DNA of 64,000 nt, taken from NCBI GenBank assembly GCA_029964075.1, contig CM057141.1, positions 5,208,001-5,272,000 on the forward strand, read 5' to 3'. The notes under the pieces were generated by a model. That model saw nothing but the letters and a program-made list of their open reading frames with translations. It ran no database searches and was not told where the DNA came from. Below, one piece after another: positions 34,627-47,000 of this stretch. The position numbers and the translations under genes were made by a program. Numbering within the stretch: position 1 is the stretch's first letter; every line of letters starts with the position of its first letter. The stretch is from Patiria pectinifera. Taxonomy: Eukaryota; Echinodermata; Asteroidea; Valvatida; Asterinidae.

Positions 34627-36098
34627 CGTTTTTTCTAGATAATTTAAAAAACACATTTTTTCTTGTTTACGAATTTGCGAGTAGACTTTATGAATGCAAT
34701 TAGGAAGTGTTTTTTAACAGCTAGTTTTGGAATTCTTTCCTATACCTCCAGGCATTTTTGCTCACGAAACATTTACATTTGTTTTCAAGAAAACCAAAAA
34801 CTTTATTAGACCTAGAATAAAATTAATTTTGTTCAACTTAGCTTAGTTCCTCAAAGTTTATGCAATTCTCAATGATCAGGTTCTCAAAATTAGTGAGTTT
34901 ATGACACAACAACTAAGATCAAAATAATACGTGCCTTCGCCTGATTTTTTTTTTTTCATTTAATACAGAACTGACACTAATGGGAGGAGCTATATATTCT
35001 TGGTCCCGCCCATTTCATAGTTTTTCAAAGGGGCTACGACGGAGACGACGACCAAAAAATTGGCCTTTAATTATTATGATAACTTCTCCCTTACGCAAAG
35101 CACCTTTTAGCTGAGATGTATGTAGAACTACAGCTGGAATACAACAAATAAATAAAAAATAAATAAATATTTAAACTCATATAGATTAGCCCCGTTTTCC
35201 ATCAATTAAGGCCAGTATAAATCGTAATATTAAGTGGGAAGAAATAAACTATAATAATGCTTTCAAGAAAGTGTTTGACTTACGTGCAAAAATTCAATGC
35301 TTCCAGAAAATCCAAACCGTATTGCCCGATGCTAATGCAATGAATGACTATAGTCCGCGTACGTTTTTCTAGATAATTTAAAAAACACATTTTTTCTTGT
35401 TTACGAATTTGCGAGTAGACTTTATGAATGCAATTAGGAAGTGTTTTTTAACAGCTAGTTTTGGAATTCTTTCCTATACCTCCAGGCATTTTTGCTCACG
35501 AAACATTTACATTTGTTTTCAAGAAAACCAAAAACTTTATTAGACCTAGAATAAAATGAATTTTGTTCAACTTAGCTTAGTTCCTCAAAGTTTATGCAAT
35601 TCTCAATGATCAGGTTCTCAAAATTAGTGAGTTTATGACACAACAACTAAGATCAAAATAATACGTGCCTTCGCCTGATTTTTTTTTCATTTAATACAGA
35701 ACTGACACTAATGGGAGGAGCTATATATTCTTGGTCCCGCCCATTTCATAGTTTTTCAAAGGGGCTACGACGGAGACGACGACCAAAAAATTGGCCTTTA
35801 ATTATTATAACTTCTCCCTTACGCAAAGCACCTTTTAGCTGAGATGTATGTAGAACTACAGCTGGAATACAACAAATAAATAAAAAATAAATAAATATTT
35901 AAACTCACAAAGATTAGTTTTATAGCCCCGTTTTCCATCAATTAAGGCCAGTATAAATCGTAATATTAAGTGGGAAGAAATAAACTATAATAATGCTTTC
36001 AAGAAAGTGTTTGACTTACGTGCAAAAATTCAATGCTTCCAGAAAATCCAAACCGTATTGCCTGATGCTAATGCAATGAATGACTATAGTCCGCGTAC
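34627..36098. repeat. 735-bp tandem duplication upstream of PEPCK-A
   Basis: Two direct copies, about 34627-35361 and 35362-36098, run from 'tttttctagataattt' to 'actatagtccgcgtacg' with a period of 734-736 bp and very few differences (small indels in T-runs and AT dinucleotides, and a short 'tttata' insertion). Each unit contains 'ggaggagctatatattcttg' and, on the minus strand, a good splice donor context GCAC|GTAAGT. It begins about 390 bp upstream of the PEPCK-A start site. Confidence 0.9.
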
Positions 36099-36189
36099 GT
36101 GCACGTATACCAACATTTTTACACGTAAATTATGCAGACAGTGAACGTCCTTGGCCCGAATCAGCTGATCGAGTTGTTGTCTACGTGCC

Positions 36190-36270
36190 GAGACAAAGGT
36201 CATCAATGGTTGACCATCACTGGGGGTCAAACGGGGGCGTGTCGGACTAGTGGCGATGCTGATTGGTCAT
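36190..36270. promoter_or_regulatory. Upstream element conserved between PEPCK paralogues
   Basis: At 36233-36267 the sequence reads GGGGGCG-TG, then CTAGTGG, then GATGCTGATTGG. The PEPCK-B upstream region at 62245-62276 has GGGGGCGTG, ATAGTGG and ATGCTGATTGG with nearly the same spacing. Just beside it in PEPCK-A are three nuclear-receptor half-site-like words: AGGTCA (36197-36202), TTGACC (36210-36215) and GGGTCA (36224-36229). Function is inferred. Confidence 0.5.
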
Positions 36271-38930
36271 TTGCACGTACATGCATATTGGCAGGCGCCT
36301 GTCGTCGAAGCCATTCAAGAAGGTGATTGGTCAACATAAACATGTTAATACATTTTATAATGAGTTCCGCGAAAACTAGCTCCTTCCAAGGAGGGCAGTA
36401 TAAAGCGAACAAAAGTCGTGAAGAGGTCAACTTTTACATATTTATTTTGGATTTCCTTCACCTTTATTAACTCATTGCATAAAATATCCTTGCCTTGTAC
36501 ATTGTATATCTCCAGTTTATCGGTCCTTTTCATGTCATAATCATGAAGCTATAATTGTAAAAAGGAGTGTTATAGTTGAGGGGGGGGGGTCCCCGGGAAT
36601 TTATGCCTTTGTTCACTTTGTTTTTCGTTTTTAGTTCAACTTTGTCAATGACCTAATCCATCCAACCACGATTAAATAAATTACATAGTTCCATCCTTTT
36701 GTCACAGTGACTATTTTTCTACCCTTTTGGGGTAGTTTTTAGATTATGATTAATCACTTCATCCAAATGTGTTTACACTCAAAATATTTATTTTGATTCT
36801 ATACTTATTGGTAATTATGTGTATCGTGTTCAAACGATTGAACAATAATTACTTGTAAAACATGAATTTACAGCTGATCCTGAAATTTCAAGGAACAAGA
36901 AGCAAAGTAATTGTTTGGTCAAATGACTGTTTAATTGCGGTGGTTTTTTAAAATCTATTCATAAATTTTTACATCCAACTGATAAGATATTTATTATGAG
37001 GTATAATTAAGGAATAATATGAACACTTGAACACACTTGACTACTCAACAGGTTTATTTCACTGTGAATTCAGAATACTTGTACTCTGTTTACACAACGT
37101 CATTGTTGGGCGCTAACAGTTACATGACTTCTCAAATTACTTTCACTATATAGAAACGGAAGGAAAAACTACAATGATCTTTTTTTTTTACTTTGTACTG
37201 TTAGATCCACGGTAAGATCTCATCATGCAATGTTGGCAGTTATTTCATTTCTGCAAAATGACAAATAAATTACTGCATCTGTAACTTTGCAGAACTGAAC
37301 TATCTGGACGCACAGTGTTCATTTTGCAATATTTACTATATTAAAACAGTAAATTTAACCAAAATACTGACATAGACGACTTGTATGCTTAAATATTTCT
37401 TATATATCCCAATAACGATAATTCTGACTAGAATATTCATTAGTCTATTAGTAAAGATTAAAAAAAAAAAAAACTCGGCAAATAAATAAACTTTATAAAA
37501 ACAAAAATTAAAATGATCCATGTTCAACTCAACTATTGTTATAAGTGCACTTGGAGCATTTATGTAAAAAAGAAATAGTACACACCAACACTGGCTGAAA
37601 TTCAACTCTCACACTAAATAAAAGTATTTTCAATAGAAGTATGTACATAATTATGTGGGATAATTGAAAGAACACCTTAGAATATGGACACTAACTTTAT
37701 TGCAAAACTTTTTTTCACATTCACAGAATGTATTTTTTTTTCGGGCTACTTCAAAGAAAATTTCACGCAGCCCGCAGCCCCCATATAAAAGACGATCTAC
37801 ACAAAAAAAGAAGCTCAGATTCTAATCTCTGTTAAACAAGTTTAAAACGAACATTCAATGAATTTGAAATGGACACACTGATGACCACCTGAGATACTAT
37901 AGAACTGCCCATAAAACTTACTTTATCTATTTATAAAATACAATAAAGGATGGTTCATACTCGGCGCGAAAGCGAATGCGAACGCGAATTTGTGAGGTCA
38001 GGGCAAGTTTTCGCGCTGCAAATTTGAAAACCTTGAACACATTTCAAACCGGCGAATTTCGCAGCGAATGCTTCGTAACGTCAAATTTGCATCGAAATTG
38101 GCACCTTATGCTAGATTCACACAGTCCAGAAGTAGTTATGAATACAAGAAGAATAAAGCAAGAATTGAAATTGGTTCCCGATTCACACCCCTACAATTTT
38201 GAACATGTTCAAATTTGTCGGGGTGCTTCCCGATCTTTAACGATCTTTCACCGAACAAACAGAATCATCCCGAGGCAGCCAAGAACCATCCCCGATCTAC
38301 TCAAGAATTGCTATTCGGCTTAAAAAATCAGGAATGTGTGAACCTAGCATCAGGGAGACATTCCAATAGACTCGTGCACAAACAAAAACCTTTCCAAAAC
38401 TCCATTCATAAAAACTCCTGAACATTTTTATTTAAATACTATCCTCGACCCAAGGAATCGTTTTAAGCAACTTGCGACATAAATTTCGTTTTGGAAGTTA
38501 AAGCATTAATGACCAATGTATCCCCAAAATACCAGAAAATGTCTCCCTATTATAAAGCTACATTTTGTTGTAATACAAGTTCCTGCATGTTATTATGATG
38601 TCGTCACCAGCTGCAAACACTACGTAGTGGTTTAAAGGGCAGAGACGATACTAGTCGAGATTAGCGTAAACGATAAAGAAAATCAGGGGTTACTACAACT
38701 ACTTCAACTCCAACTTGCATTTTTTGTCTTGCATTTGCATATGCCCTATTATCTGCACTTAGAGAATGGACATTAATTTCAGGTTCAGCTTTGTTACGTT
38801 TACTTCGATTAAGAACTCTTAAGTTGATGCTAAGAATTCTCAAAACAGTGCGAAACAATTTGTTTTTACAGATGGTGTTAAAACTAATACGGTAAGAGTT
38901 TTTGCTGGGAATCACCCCAAAATCAAACGA
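36271..38930. other. Spacer between the PEPCK genes, nothing recognised
   Basis: AT-rich non-coding DNA. Near 37968-38100 there is a 'gcgaatg/gcgaattt' rich stretch of a dispersed repeat type, and near 38220-38340 'cccgatcttt' words. The 3' end of PEPCK-B is probably near 41 kb and was not located. Confidence 0.4.
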
Positions 38931-38934
38931 CAGT

Positions 38935-39420
38935 GAAGTCCATCACAAGTCCTCAACAATCAAGTCACAAGTTATTCAAATGAACTGTGACAAAGGCATT
39001 CGCTGGTTATTTTTCATCCCGTGTGTACTTATGACCAGACTTGTGAGTGGACTTGTGATTTGTTTCACAAGTCTTGTGCTGAACTTGTGGTCTAGCTGAG
39101 CTATACAGCATAGGATTCATGATCGTGAGATTGTGGGTTCGAGCCCCGCCGTGGCCGTGCGTTTTGTGCCCTTAAGTAAGGCGCTTTACCTCAATTACTC
39201 CTCTCAACCAATGTGTTAAATGGCTACTGACATTATTCAATGCTGGGAAGGTAACAGACTCGCTGTGGAGGAGGTGTGGCGATCCCCCACAGCAGCATTT
39301 CATGAACTTGAGTTTGGCCAAATCACTTCGAAAGAGAGATGGCCACTCCGTTTCTGTGAACACAGGTTCATCCCCTTTACCTTTTTACTTATGACCAGGC
39401 TTGTGATTTGTTTCAGGAGA
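38935..39420. repeat. CACAAGTC/GACTTGTG repeat, interrupted by a SINE
   Basis: The left part has 'catcacaagtcctcaac' and several GACTTGTG words to about 39095. The right part resumes at about 39390 with 'cttatgaccaggcttgtg' matching 'cttatgaccagacttgtg' on the left. A tRNA-type SINE lies between. Confidence 0.55.
39098..39380 (+). mobile_element. tRNA-derived SINE, family S3
   Basis: tRNA-like head with a B box GGGTTCGAGCCCCGCC, followed by 'ggcgctttacctcaattact' and 'cctctcaacca', common in tRNA-SINE bodies. It interrupts the CACAAGTC repeat. Confidence 0.65.
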
Positions 39421-39571
39421 CTTGTGCCGGACTCGCCTACAACACTTGACATACAGCCACGTGTACTCCAGCAATTCAGCAAGGGTGCATTCAACTTCTA
39501 ATACCGAATGTAGACATTGCTAATGTTTGCCAACTTTTGCAAAAGATCTTATTGGATACCCCCCAAAAAAC

Positions 39572-39835
39572 GAGGAGTCAGGTTGGCGTAGCGGTACTTT
39601 CCTTTGCCTTCCACCGCTGTGACCCGGGTTCGAATCCCGCCTGGGCCAATATGTGGATTGGGTTTACAGTCCCTGCCTGATTCCGTGGGTTTTCCCCAGA
39701 ATACTCTTCTGGGCTTTTCCTCCCAACTCTAAAACTGTAACTTCTTCTCATTGTCTTGTCACCACAGGTTTCTTCAGGCTTGCGAGCTACAATGCTTAAG
39801 GCGCTTTTGAGGAATCCTTGGTTTCATAATACCAG
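39572..39835 (+). mobile_element. tRNA-derived SINE, family S1, copy 2
   Basis: A fuller copy of the element at 18191. It has GAGGAGTCAGGTTGGCGTAG, then a B box GGGTTCGAATCCCGCC, 'cctgattccgtgggttttcc' and the end 'ggcgcttttgaggaatcc'. Confidence 0.75.
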
Positions 39836-39994
39836 AAATGATTGAAGATAATAATTTTCCAAAAAAAATGATTGCGACTATTGGCAATCTTTGGGTAAAC
39901 GGGAGGCACCCTAGGTACTTATTCGATGGATTCAAGGTAATTAGGGGACCGACAGTTACTTATTTGAATAAGAAATACAAATCGTAAGGACAGA

Positions 39995-40320
39995 GTTGGA
40001 AACAAGTCAGCACAAGTCAATCACAAGTCATTATAGTGGCAAGTCAAATTACGAGCTATTCAAATGGACTATGAGAACGGGATCCTTTGTCATTGTTCAT
40101 CACGTCAATAGAGGGTATGCACAGCCGTTTTCCCACAGTAAACTTATATGCGAGATTTGACCTCAGTGAGGTCATGTTGTGCATCTCTGTATAGGACTGA
40201 TGACATCATACGTATAAGGTCTATTGTGATCTGAATTGTGACTTACTTATGATGGACTTACGATTGACGTGTGACTTACTTATGATGACTTGTGATAGAA
40301 TTGCGATCCGCTCGATTACA
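39995..40320. repeat. CACAAGTC repeat copy
   Basis: 'agcacaagtcaatcacaagt' at the left and 'gatgacttgtgatag' at the right are inverted relatives. The inside shares 'gctattcaaatggactatga' with the copy near 38975. Non-coding. Confidence 0.5.
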
Positions 40321-41082
40321 ACTCCGCGTAAGCAATTCCTTATAAAGGAATTTTAATTTACATAAATAGATGGAAACATTCCTGATTATATATACCAGCT
40401 AGATACATTTACTTACATACAAAAAATTCCTAAAGAAATTATTTGCACCACCAATCAAACCATAACTCTGATAAAATAAAAACAAATGTACAGATATCGT
40501 TTAAATATCAGAAGTCAAACTACCACTACTAATAATCCATTGAATTTATCAAAGTTCTTGTGAAAGTGTTACTTAGTTCGTGTTAGAAAAATTAGAATAA
40601 AGATTTTTTTTCATTAAAAAATAAAGTTACTCTGTGCTCATCTAAACTTTCATTAAAAATACATACTGCAAGTTTAAATTGAGTGATTGTTAACTTAAAA
40701 ATCTGGGGGAATAAAGTAGCACAAAAAAAAATGCATATTGTCTGGAAATTAAAGCCATGAGGTGGTTCTACAGAAGGCTAAGTTGGCAACATGCGAACCA
40801 ATTAAAATTAGGTGCTTGGTAGAGAACCACGAAAAAATGGTTCAGCGACAAACTTGCTTTGGCTTCTTAAAGGCAGGCGGGTTTCAAACCACAAGCCTTT
40901 TAACTGTAATTCCAGCAGTCTTACCTTGAGACTATAGCACTCTCATTGTAGAGTGAGCTTTTCGTGTGCACCACTCGAAAATATAATCAATTCAAGGGGT
41001 TGATCCCAAATTTCAGATATAGCACAATGCCTCTAGCGACGTTATGCACTAAGGTCTTTGAGGGGTGAGTTGGCGTCTGACT

Positions 41083-44000
41083 TTACATTGATTTTACACG
41101 CTCTTCCAACGAGTCCAACTCGGACGCGACGCCCTTTGGCAGGTCCACGTTCAACTGGTCGTCGAAGTATTTCCTGATCTGTTGGACTTCCTCCATCCAG
41201 AAGTCTTTCGGGAGGTCAAACAGGGCGTCCATGTCCACTGGTTTGTCCAAGCCCTCCACGTTGAGGGAGCCCTCCTTGGGGATGTAGCCGACTGACGATG
41301 GCCTGGCAATATCCTCGTCGTTGCAGCGCTTCAGGATCCAGTCCAGGACCCGGATGTTCTCGCCGAAGCCCGGCCACAGGAATTTGCCCTGCTCGCTGGT
41401 CCGGAACCAGTTGACGTGGAAGAGCTTGGGCAGCTTGAGGTCCGGCTTGTGCTCAAAGTCCAGCCAGTGCTGGAAGTACTGGCCGGCGTTGTAGCCGAAG
41501 AACGGGCGCATTGCGAAGGGGTCGTGCATTATAACTTTGCCTGCAGCAGAAAAAGACATTTACAAATCCTGTTAAGGATTGCAGAGATGAGTCAGGTCTA
41601 CAGACAGATTTAGACTGTTCCGCACGACGACTCAATCGACTTTCTCACCAAGGATAAACTCATCAGTGTCCAGGGGTCTAGAAAAAAAACTTCTTGCCAC
41701 TTTTTTTTATATTTGGCAAAATCGGCAGAGAGCAAAATATTTGGACACATAATGTTTTGGCTGGTTACCTGTTTTTTACGAAGTAATTTTTTTTTCTGTG
41801 ATCAAGCAATATTCTATGCTTCTCAGGGCCAACGTCAATGGAGCTGTGAAGCAGAAAATAAGTGCAGAGCTCAATTCAGCAGAGTACCAGTCATCAGTAT
41901 CACGAAGCATACGACAGCTTGGCTGGTAACCATCTTTCTGCTGAGCCAATATTTTCTATGCTAAGCATAGTTCCGTGCTTAGTAGCTCCAACGAAATCGG
42001 CCGCCATTATTAATTAATATATGGACCCTACGACCTCTCACCTTTGTGCTCGGCAGCAGCTGTGGCCTCTGACCTCATAGCAGCCGCTACAAAGACGCCG
42101 TGTTGCCAGTTGAAGGCTTCGTAGACAAGGGGGACTCCTGGAGTGACAAAACAAACCAACAACAGTTCTTGTAAAAAATGGAAATGCTGTTTGGCACGAC
42201 ACAATTTTTAAAACGCTGTTTAGTTATTCTTAACATACACGTACTCCCTAGGAATGGAAGCATGAATAGCTCAGTCACCATTTCCCAAAACAAACTCGGG
42301 ATCTCTCCCTGTTGTGATTACTGAACCAGGTCGCGCAGGGTAGCACACCCTGATATTTCCGGCCTTGCTCGTTGCGTCAGCCATTACGAATACCGCAAAA
42401 CGTTTTGCGTGTATACGCGTCATCCGACGTGAACTGGTTAGCAACTCTGCAAGTCCGTGACTTGTAAAGTCAGTACGCTTTGGTTTGGGCAAACCTGGGT
42501 GGACTCCAGTTCATCACAAGTCCTCACAAATCCATCCCAAGTCCGTGACAAGTCATACAGCCCCAAGTCCAGCCACAAGCTATTCAACCGAAGAGTGACC
42601 AAGGCAAGTCTTTGTTATTTGTTCATACCCTGTTACCTGCAACCAGCCTTGTCACTTGACTTTTACAAATGACTTGTGATGGGCATTATCTCTCCCTAAC
42701 TACATTTTTTTAATAACCATCAGCAAATTTTCCATTTTTGTTTACCTTTTGGTCTCCTCCCGCCAAACACGATGGCGTCGATGGGCACGCCCTCTGGGTC
42801 CTCCCAGGCCGGGTCCAAGGTGGGGCACTGTGACGCCGGGGCGCAGAACCTGGAGTTGGGGTGGGCGGCTGGTACGCCGGTCGACTTGTTCCAGTTTCCT
42901 TTGCCCAGCCAAGTTGTGATTGAAACATCCTGCAATGCAAGGCAAATGCTTGGGGTAAACAGAGATTCAATTCTTGACAATTAAAAGGAAACACTTGGAG
43001 CAGTTTGGAACGCCACGTCCCAACTCGCACTACCCGTTCATCATCTGCCATATCATTTATCCGCCCAATAACTAAAAAGCACGCTGGCGAGATGTCCTTT
43101 TCTTCCTCTGCTCCAAAGCTCTGGAATAATCTACCACAAGCTCTCAGGAACTCCATTTCCATTTCTCTGTTCAGAAAGAACTTAAAAACTTACCTCTTCA
43201 CGCATTAAGTTTCTAATTTATTGTATGCACTTTGTATCCTTGGGAAAAGGCGCTTTAGCAAATTCATCGTTATTATTATATTATTTAAAGATGAACCTTT
43301 TTTTTTTTTACCTTTGGCGTCTGATCCTCAAGCCCCTCCCAGTAGAATCCTCCATCACTGGTCTCCGCTACATTGGTAAACACTGTATTGCTAAGGCAGG
43401 TCGCCAGCGCATTTGGGTTGGTCTTATCCGACGTCCCCGGGGCCACGCCAAAGAAGCCATACTCTGGGTTGATGGCGCGCAGACGCCCGTCCTTGTCAAA
43501 CTTCATCCAGGCGATGTCGTCGCCGACGCACTCGGCCTTCCAGCCAGGCAGGCTCGGCATGATCATGGCTAAGTTGGTCTTGCCGCAGGCGCTGGGGAAC
43601 GACGCCGCGATGTACTTCTTCTCCCCTTGGGGATTCGTCAGTCCGAGGATCTAAAAGTGTGAAGGGAAAATCATGAGTTCAAATTTCTAATTCAAAATTA
43701 TTGAAGTTGTTTGTAGGTTAGAAATTACAACCCGTCTGTAAAACACTTTAGGATTAGAGAGTTAGATGAAGCTTATGAGGGGGTTATCGCCCTCAACCTT
43801 CGCATATTGTCTGATTAACATCCTTTTCAGTCTATCACAGGGACTCATGCAGAACCAAATTGTCCCACAGATTTGCATTAACCAGGATGTGATAACAAGC
43901 ACTGGCTATTTTTATACACAGGCACGGCTGACGGGTTAAAATGTCAAGAATGCCTCAACTTGCCTCCGTGTGACGTCCCTCGTGCCTTTTGTACACACAC

Positions 44001-47000
44001 AAAGTCCACAATGTCTGTGGAGATGGATCGTGTGTTGATCTTGAATTGGCCGCTGTGCACGGCCTATCGTTCCACAATTTACGCTATAGTGCACACCTCG
44101 GAGTATTGAAACATATGAGGTTTCGGCAAGAAATATCGTACATATCCTGTTGAGATGACTTTTGCGAAACAGTATTTGTGGCGTTTGGCTGTATGTCAGA
44201 AGTTGGTTATTCCGGTGCAAAGTGGTTAAGAAAACAAGAAGTTTGAAAATGAAAACATTTAGTAGCAACTAAAACAAAATATTGACTGTTGCAGTCCATC
44301 CATACGTAAAGTTTGGGCCTGTATGCAACCAAAATCTAGTTGGGTCAACCTGAGTCCTCCAAAATCCTCCTGCCAGTTTTGGATGATTTTAGAGGATTGA
44401 GGATGAATGGCAAGCATGTATCGCTTTTTTGTTGAGGATGCATTATGTCAAGCGAGTAGGCCATATCCTGCATTGGTTATGTTCAGCCATGCATAAATCA
44501 GCCCAGTGTTTTTCTCGTACTTCATCCGCATTGCTTCTAAACGCCATAATAATATAGTGCTTATATAGCGCTTTATACCAAAGGTCTCAAAGCACTTCAC
44601 AATTATTACCCCTGTTCATCAGGCCATGAGACCAGTTTCTGCAGCAGCTCAAGATCAGCGCAATCTGGTCTCTACCTTCACAGGTACCCATTTATACTCC
44701 TGGGTGGAGAGTAGTGTGTAAGTAAAGTCTGTTCACCAAGAACACAAAGCACCATGTTCCCGTCCGGTTCGGAACCCACTGCACAGGGCAAGTGAGATAA
44801 CACCGTAACCATTGGACGACAGCGCTCCTCAAACCATAGCAGTAATTGGCAGAGGATTTTGGAGGATTGAGGATGCATCCTAGCCAGAGGGCCTAGGGGG
44901 GTTAGGTTTAATACTCTTTGCACGGTTCCCATGGAATTATTAAAAAACTAAATTTCATGGCTTTTCCATGACTTTTCCAGGACAAAATTAGGGTTTTCCA
45001 AAACCAGTTCCTAAGCTGTGTTGGCATCTGAGGAGCCTATTGCTCTAGCGACAAGGGACACCACTCCCTTTCAGCCTTCCAGTTTGGCACAAGACCACTG
45101 ACCACTACAAATTCACTGGAATGCAAACCGGTATAGACTGTCATAGCAGAATATTGCGCATCATCACGTATGGGTCCGTGACTCATTGTAAAATAACAAA
45201 ATTCCATTACTTCTTTATTACTTTCCATGACAGCTTTTTTTAAATCCATGATATTTCCATGAAAATGTGGGAACCCAGTCTTCGGTTTGACACAACTCCT
45301 GAACTCTTAGTCTGAGTAAGACTTAGGGTTCACTCACCAGCATGTGTTCGGCCAACCAGCCCTCGTCTTTGGCGATTCTGGAGGCGATGCGGAGGGCAAA
45401 GCACTTCTTGCCCAGGAGAGAGTTGCCGCCGTAACCGCTGCCGAAGGACATGATCTCTCTGTTGTCTGGGATGTGGGATATTAACGTCTTCTCTGGGTTG
45501 CAGGGCCAGTTGTTGACTGGGGGCTCTGGCAAGACAACAAAAAAATGAAAAAAAAAATTAAAAGGTGGCTGTAAAGATGATACATACTGGCAGTGTTTTC
45601 ATACGTCTGGGTCTACACTTTGGGCCGGATTTAGCTTATTCGTTGGACCTATAGGGTAATCCTATACAACAGCACTGCCCGGTTCTCTTCACCAGTCAAC
45701 AACCGGTCTGTATCACAACTGACAATCAGTCAGTAAGTCAGTCCATAGAGCGAGGAACTTAGGAGTTCGAACTCCAAGACTTCAAAAGTAAAAGGATGGT
45801 CAGCACACTAGATCTCCCAACACTGGAATCTAGGAGAAGTGAGCTACTGGTTAAGTTGGGTGACAAATTACTGGGATCCAGTAGATTCAGGGGCATGCTC
45901 CCACCTGACAGAGTCAGTGTTTGCAGTAGGAATCTGAGAAGTACCACCACTGCTGGTCTCCAAATACCAAAGTGCCCTACCTCAAGCTTGTCTATCTCAG
46001 TCTATCTATTGGTCAGTCGGTCAGTTTGTTTGTCTGTTTCTGCCTGTTTGTTGGTTGTTTTCTGCTCATCGTTATCTATGTGTCTGTCCCATGGTCTGTT
46101 GCTTGTGTGTTTGTCCATTTTCAATTGTTCGTCAGCTATTGTTTGTTTGTAAATAATGGGTCAAAATGTTTTAGTTCATTCACTTGCGTATCTTATGTTA
46201 CTTTAAAAGTGTACAGTTGTCATACATCGCCAAAAATGAATGATGTTGAAGTGTTTGCTCGCAGTTGGATGATACAGTATATCAATGTGTTCAACATCAC
46301 TGAAACAATCATTTAATGATGAACAAAATGCTCTATACCTTTAGTAGGAAAACTTGTGAAATTTCCACACAAAAAAAAACATTTCATAAATACTATATTG
46401 CCAATTAAAATGTCCGAAAAGACATAACTCATCTGAAAAAAATCCAATTTCTCTTCAAATTACAGGGACCGATAGCGTTTTCAAGGACCAACAACTGCAC
46501 ATCGATAACTTGAATTCATAACTCACATCTAACAACTGCGCAGTTGTGAAAACCTCTTTTATTGTAAAATACATTATTTTTTTTAAAAGAGCAGCGACGT
46601 GACATTACTTATTATGCAGCATATAGGGAGGTTGTTGGTTACCAACTAAAAAGGCGGCGACGATTATCACGTTCAAAGGCCGCTTGCAGTCACGCAATGA
46701 ATGGTCCAGGCTTGCGGTCACAGTGCTTTAGCTGTGGACATTCCCCGAGGGATTGGAATGTTGAAAGGCGGCGACGATCATCGTGTTCAAAAGCTGCTTG
46801 CTGTCGCGCAATGAATGGTCCAGGCTTGCGGTCACAGTGCTTTAGCTAAGGACATTCCCAAAGAATTGGAATGTTAATGGTCAAAATGTAAATCGCCCAA
46901 GAGTTCTGACTCCTAGGGTATGGTCAGTCAGATACGTACAAAGAGAACACTAGGCTCCCCGTCTTCAACCAGCAAAAAAAAACTTACTCTCCATGGGAAG

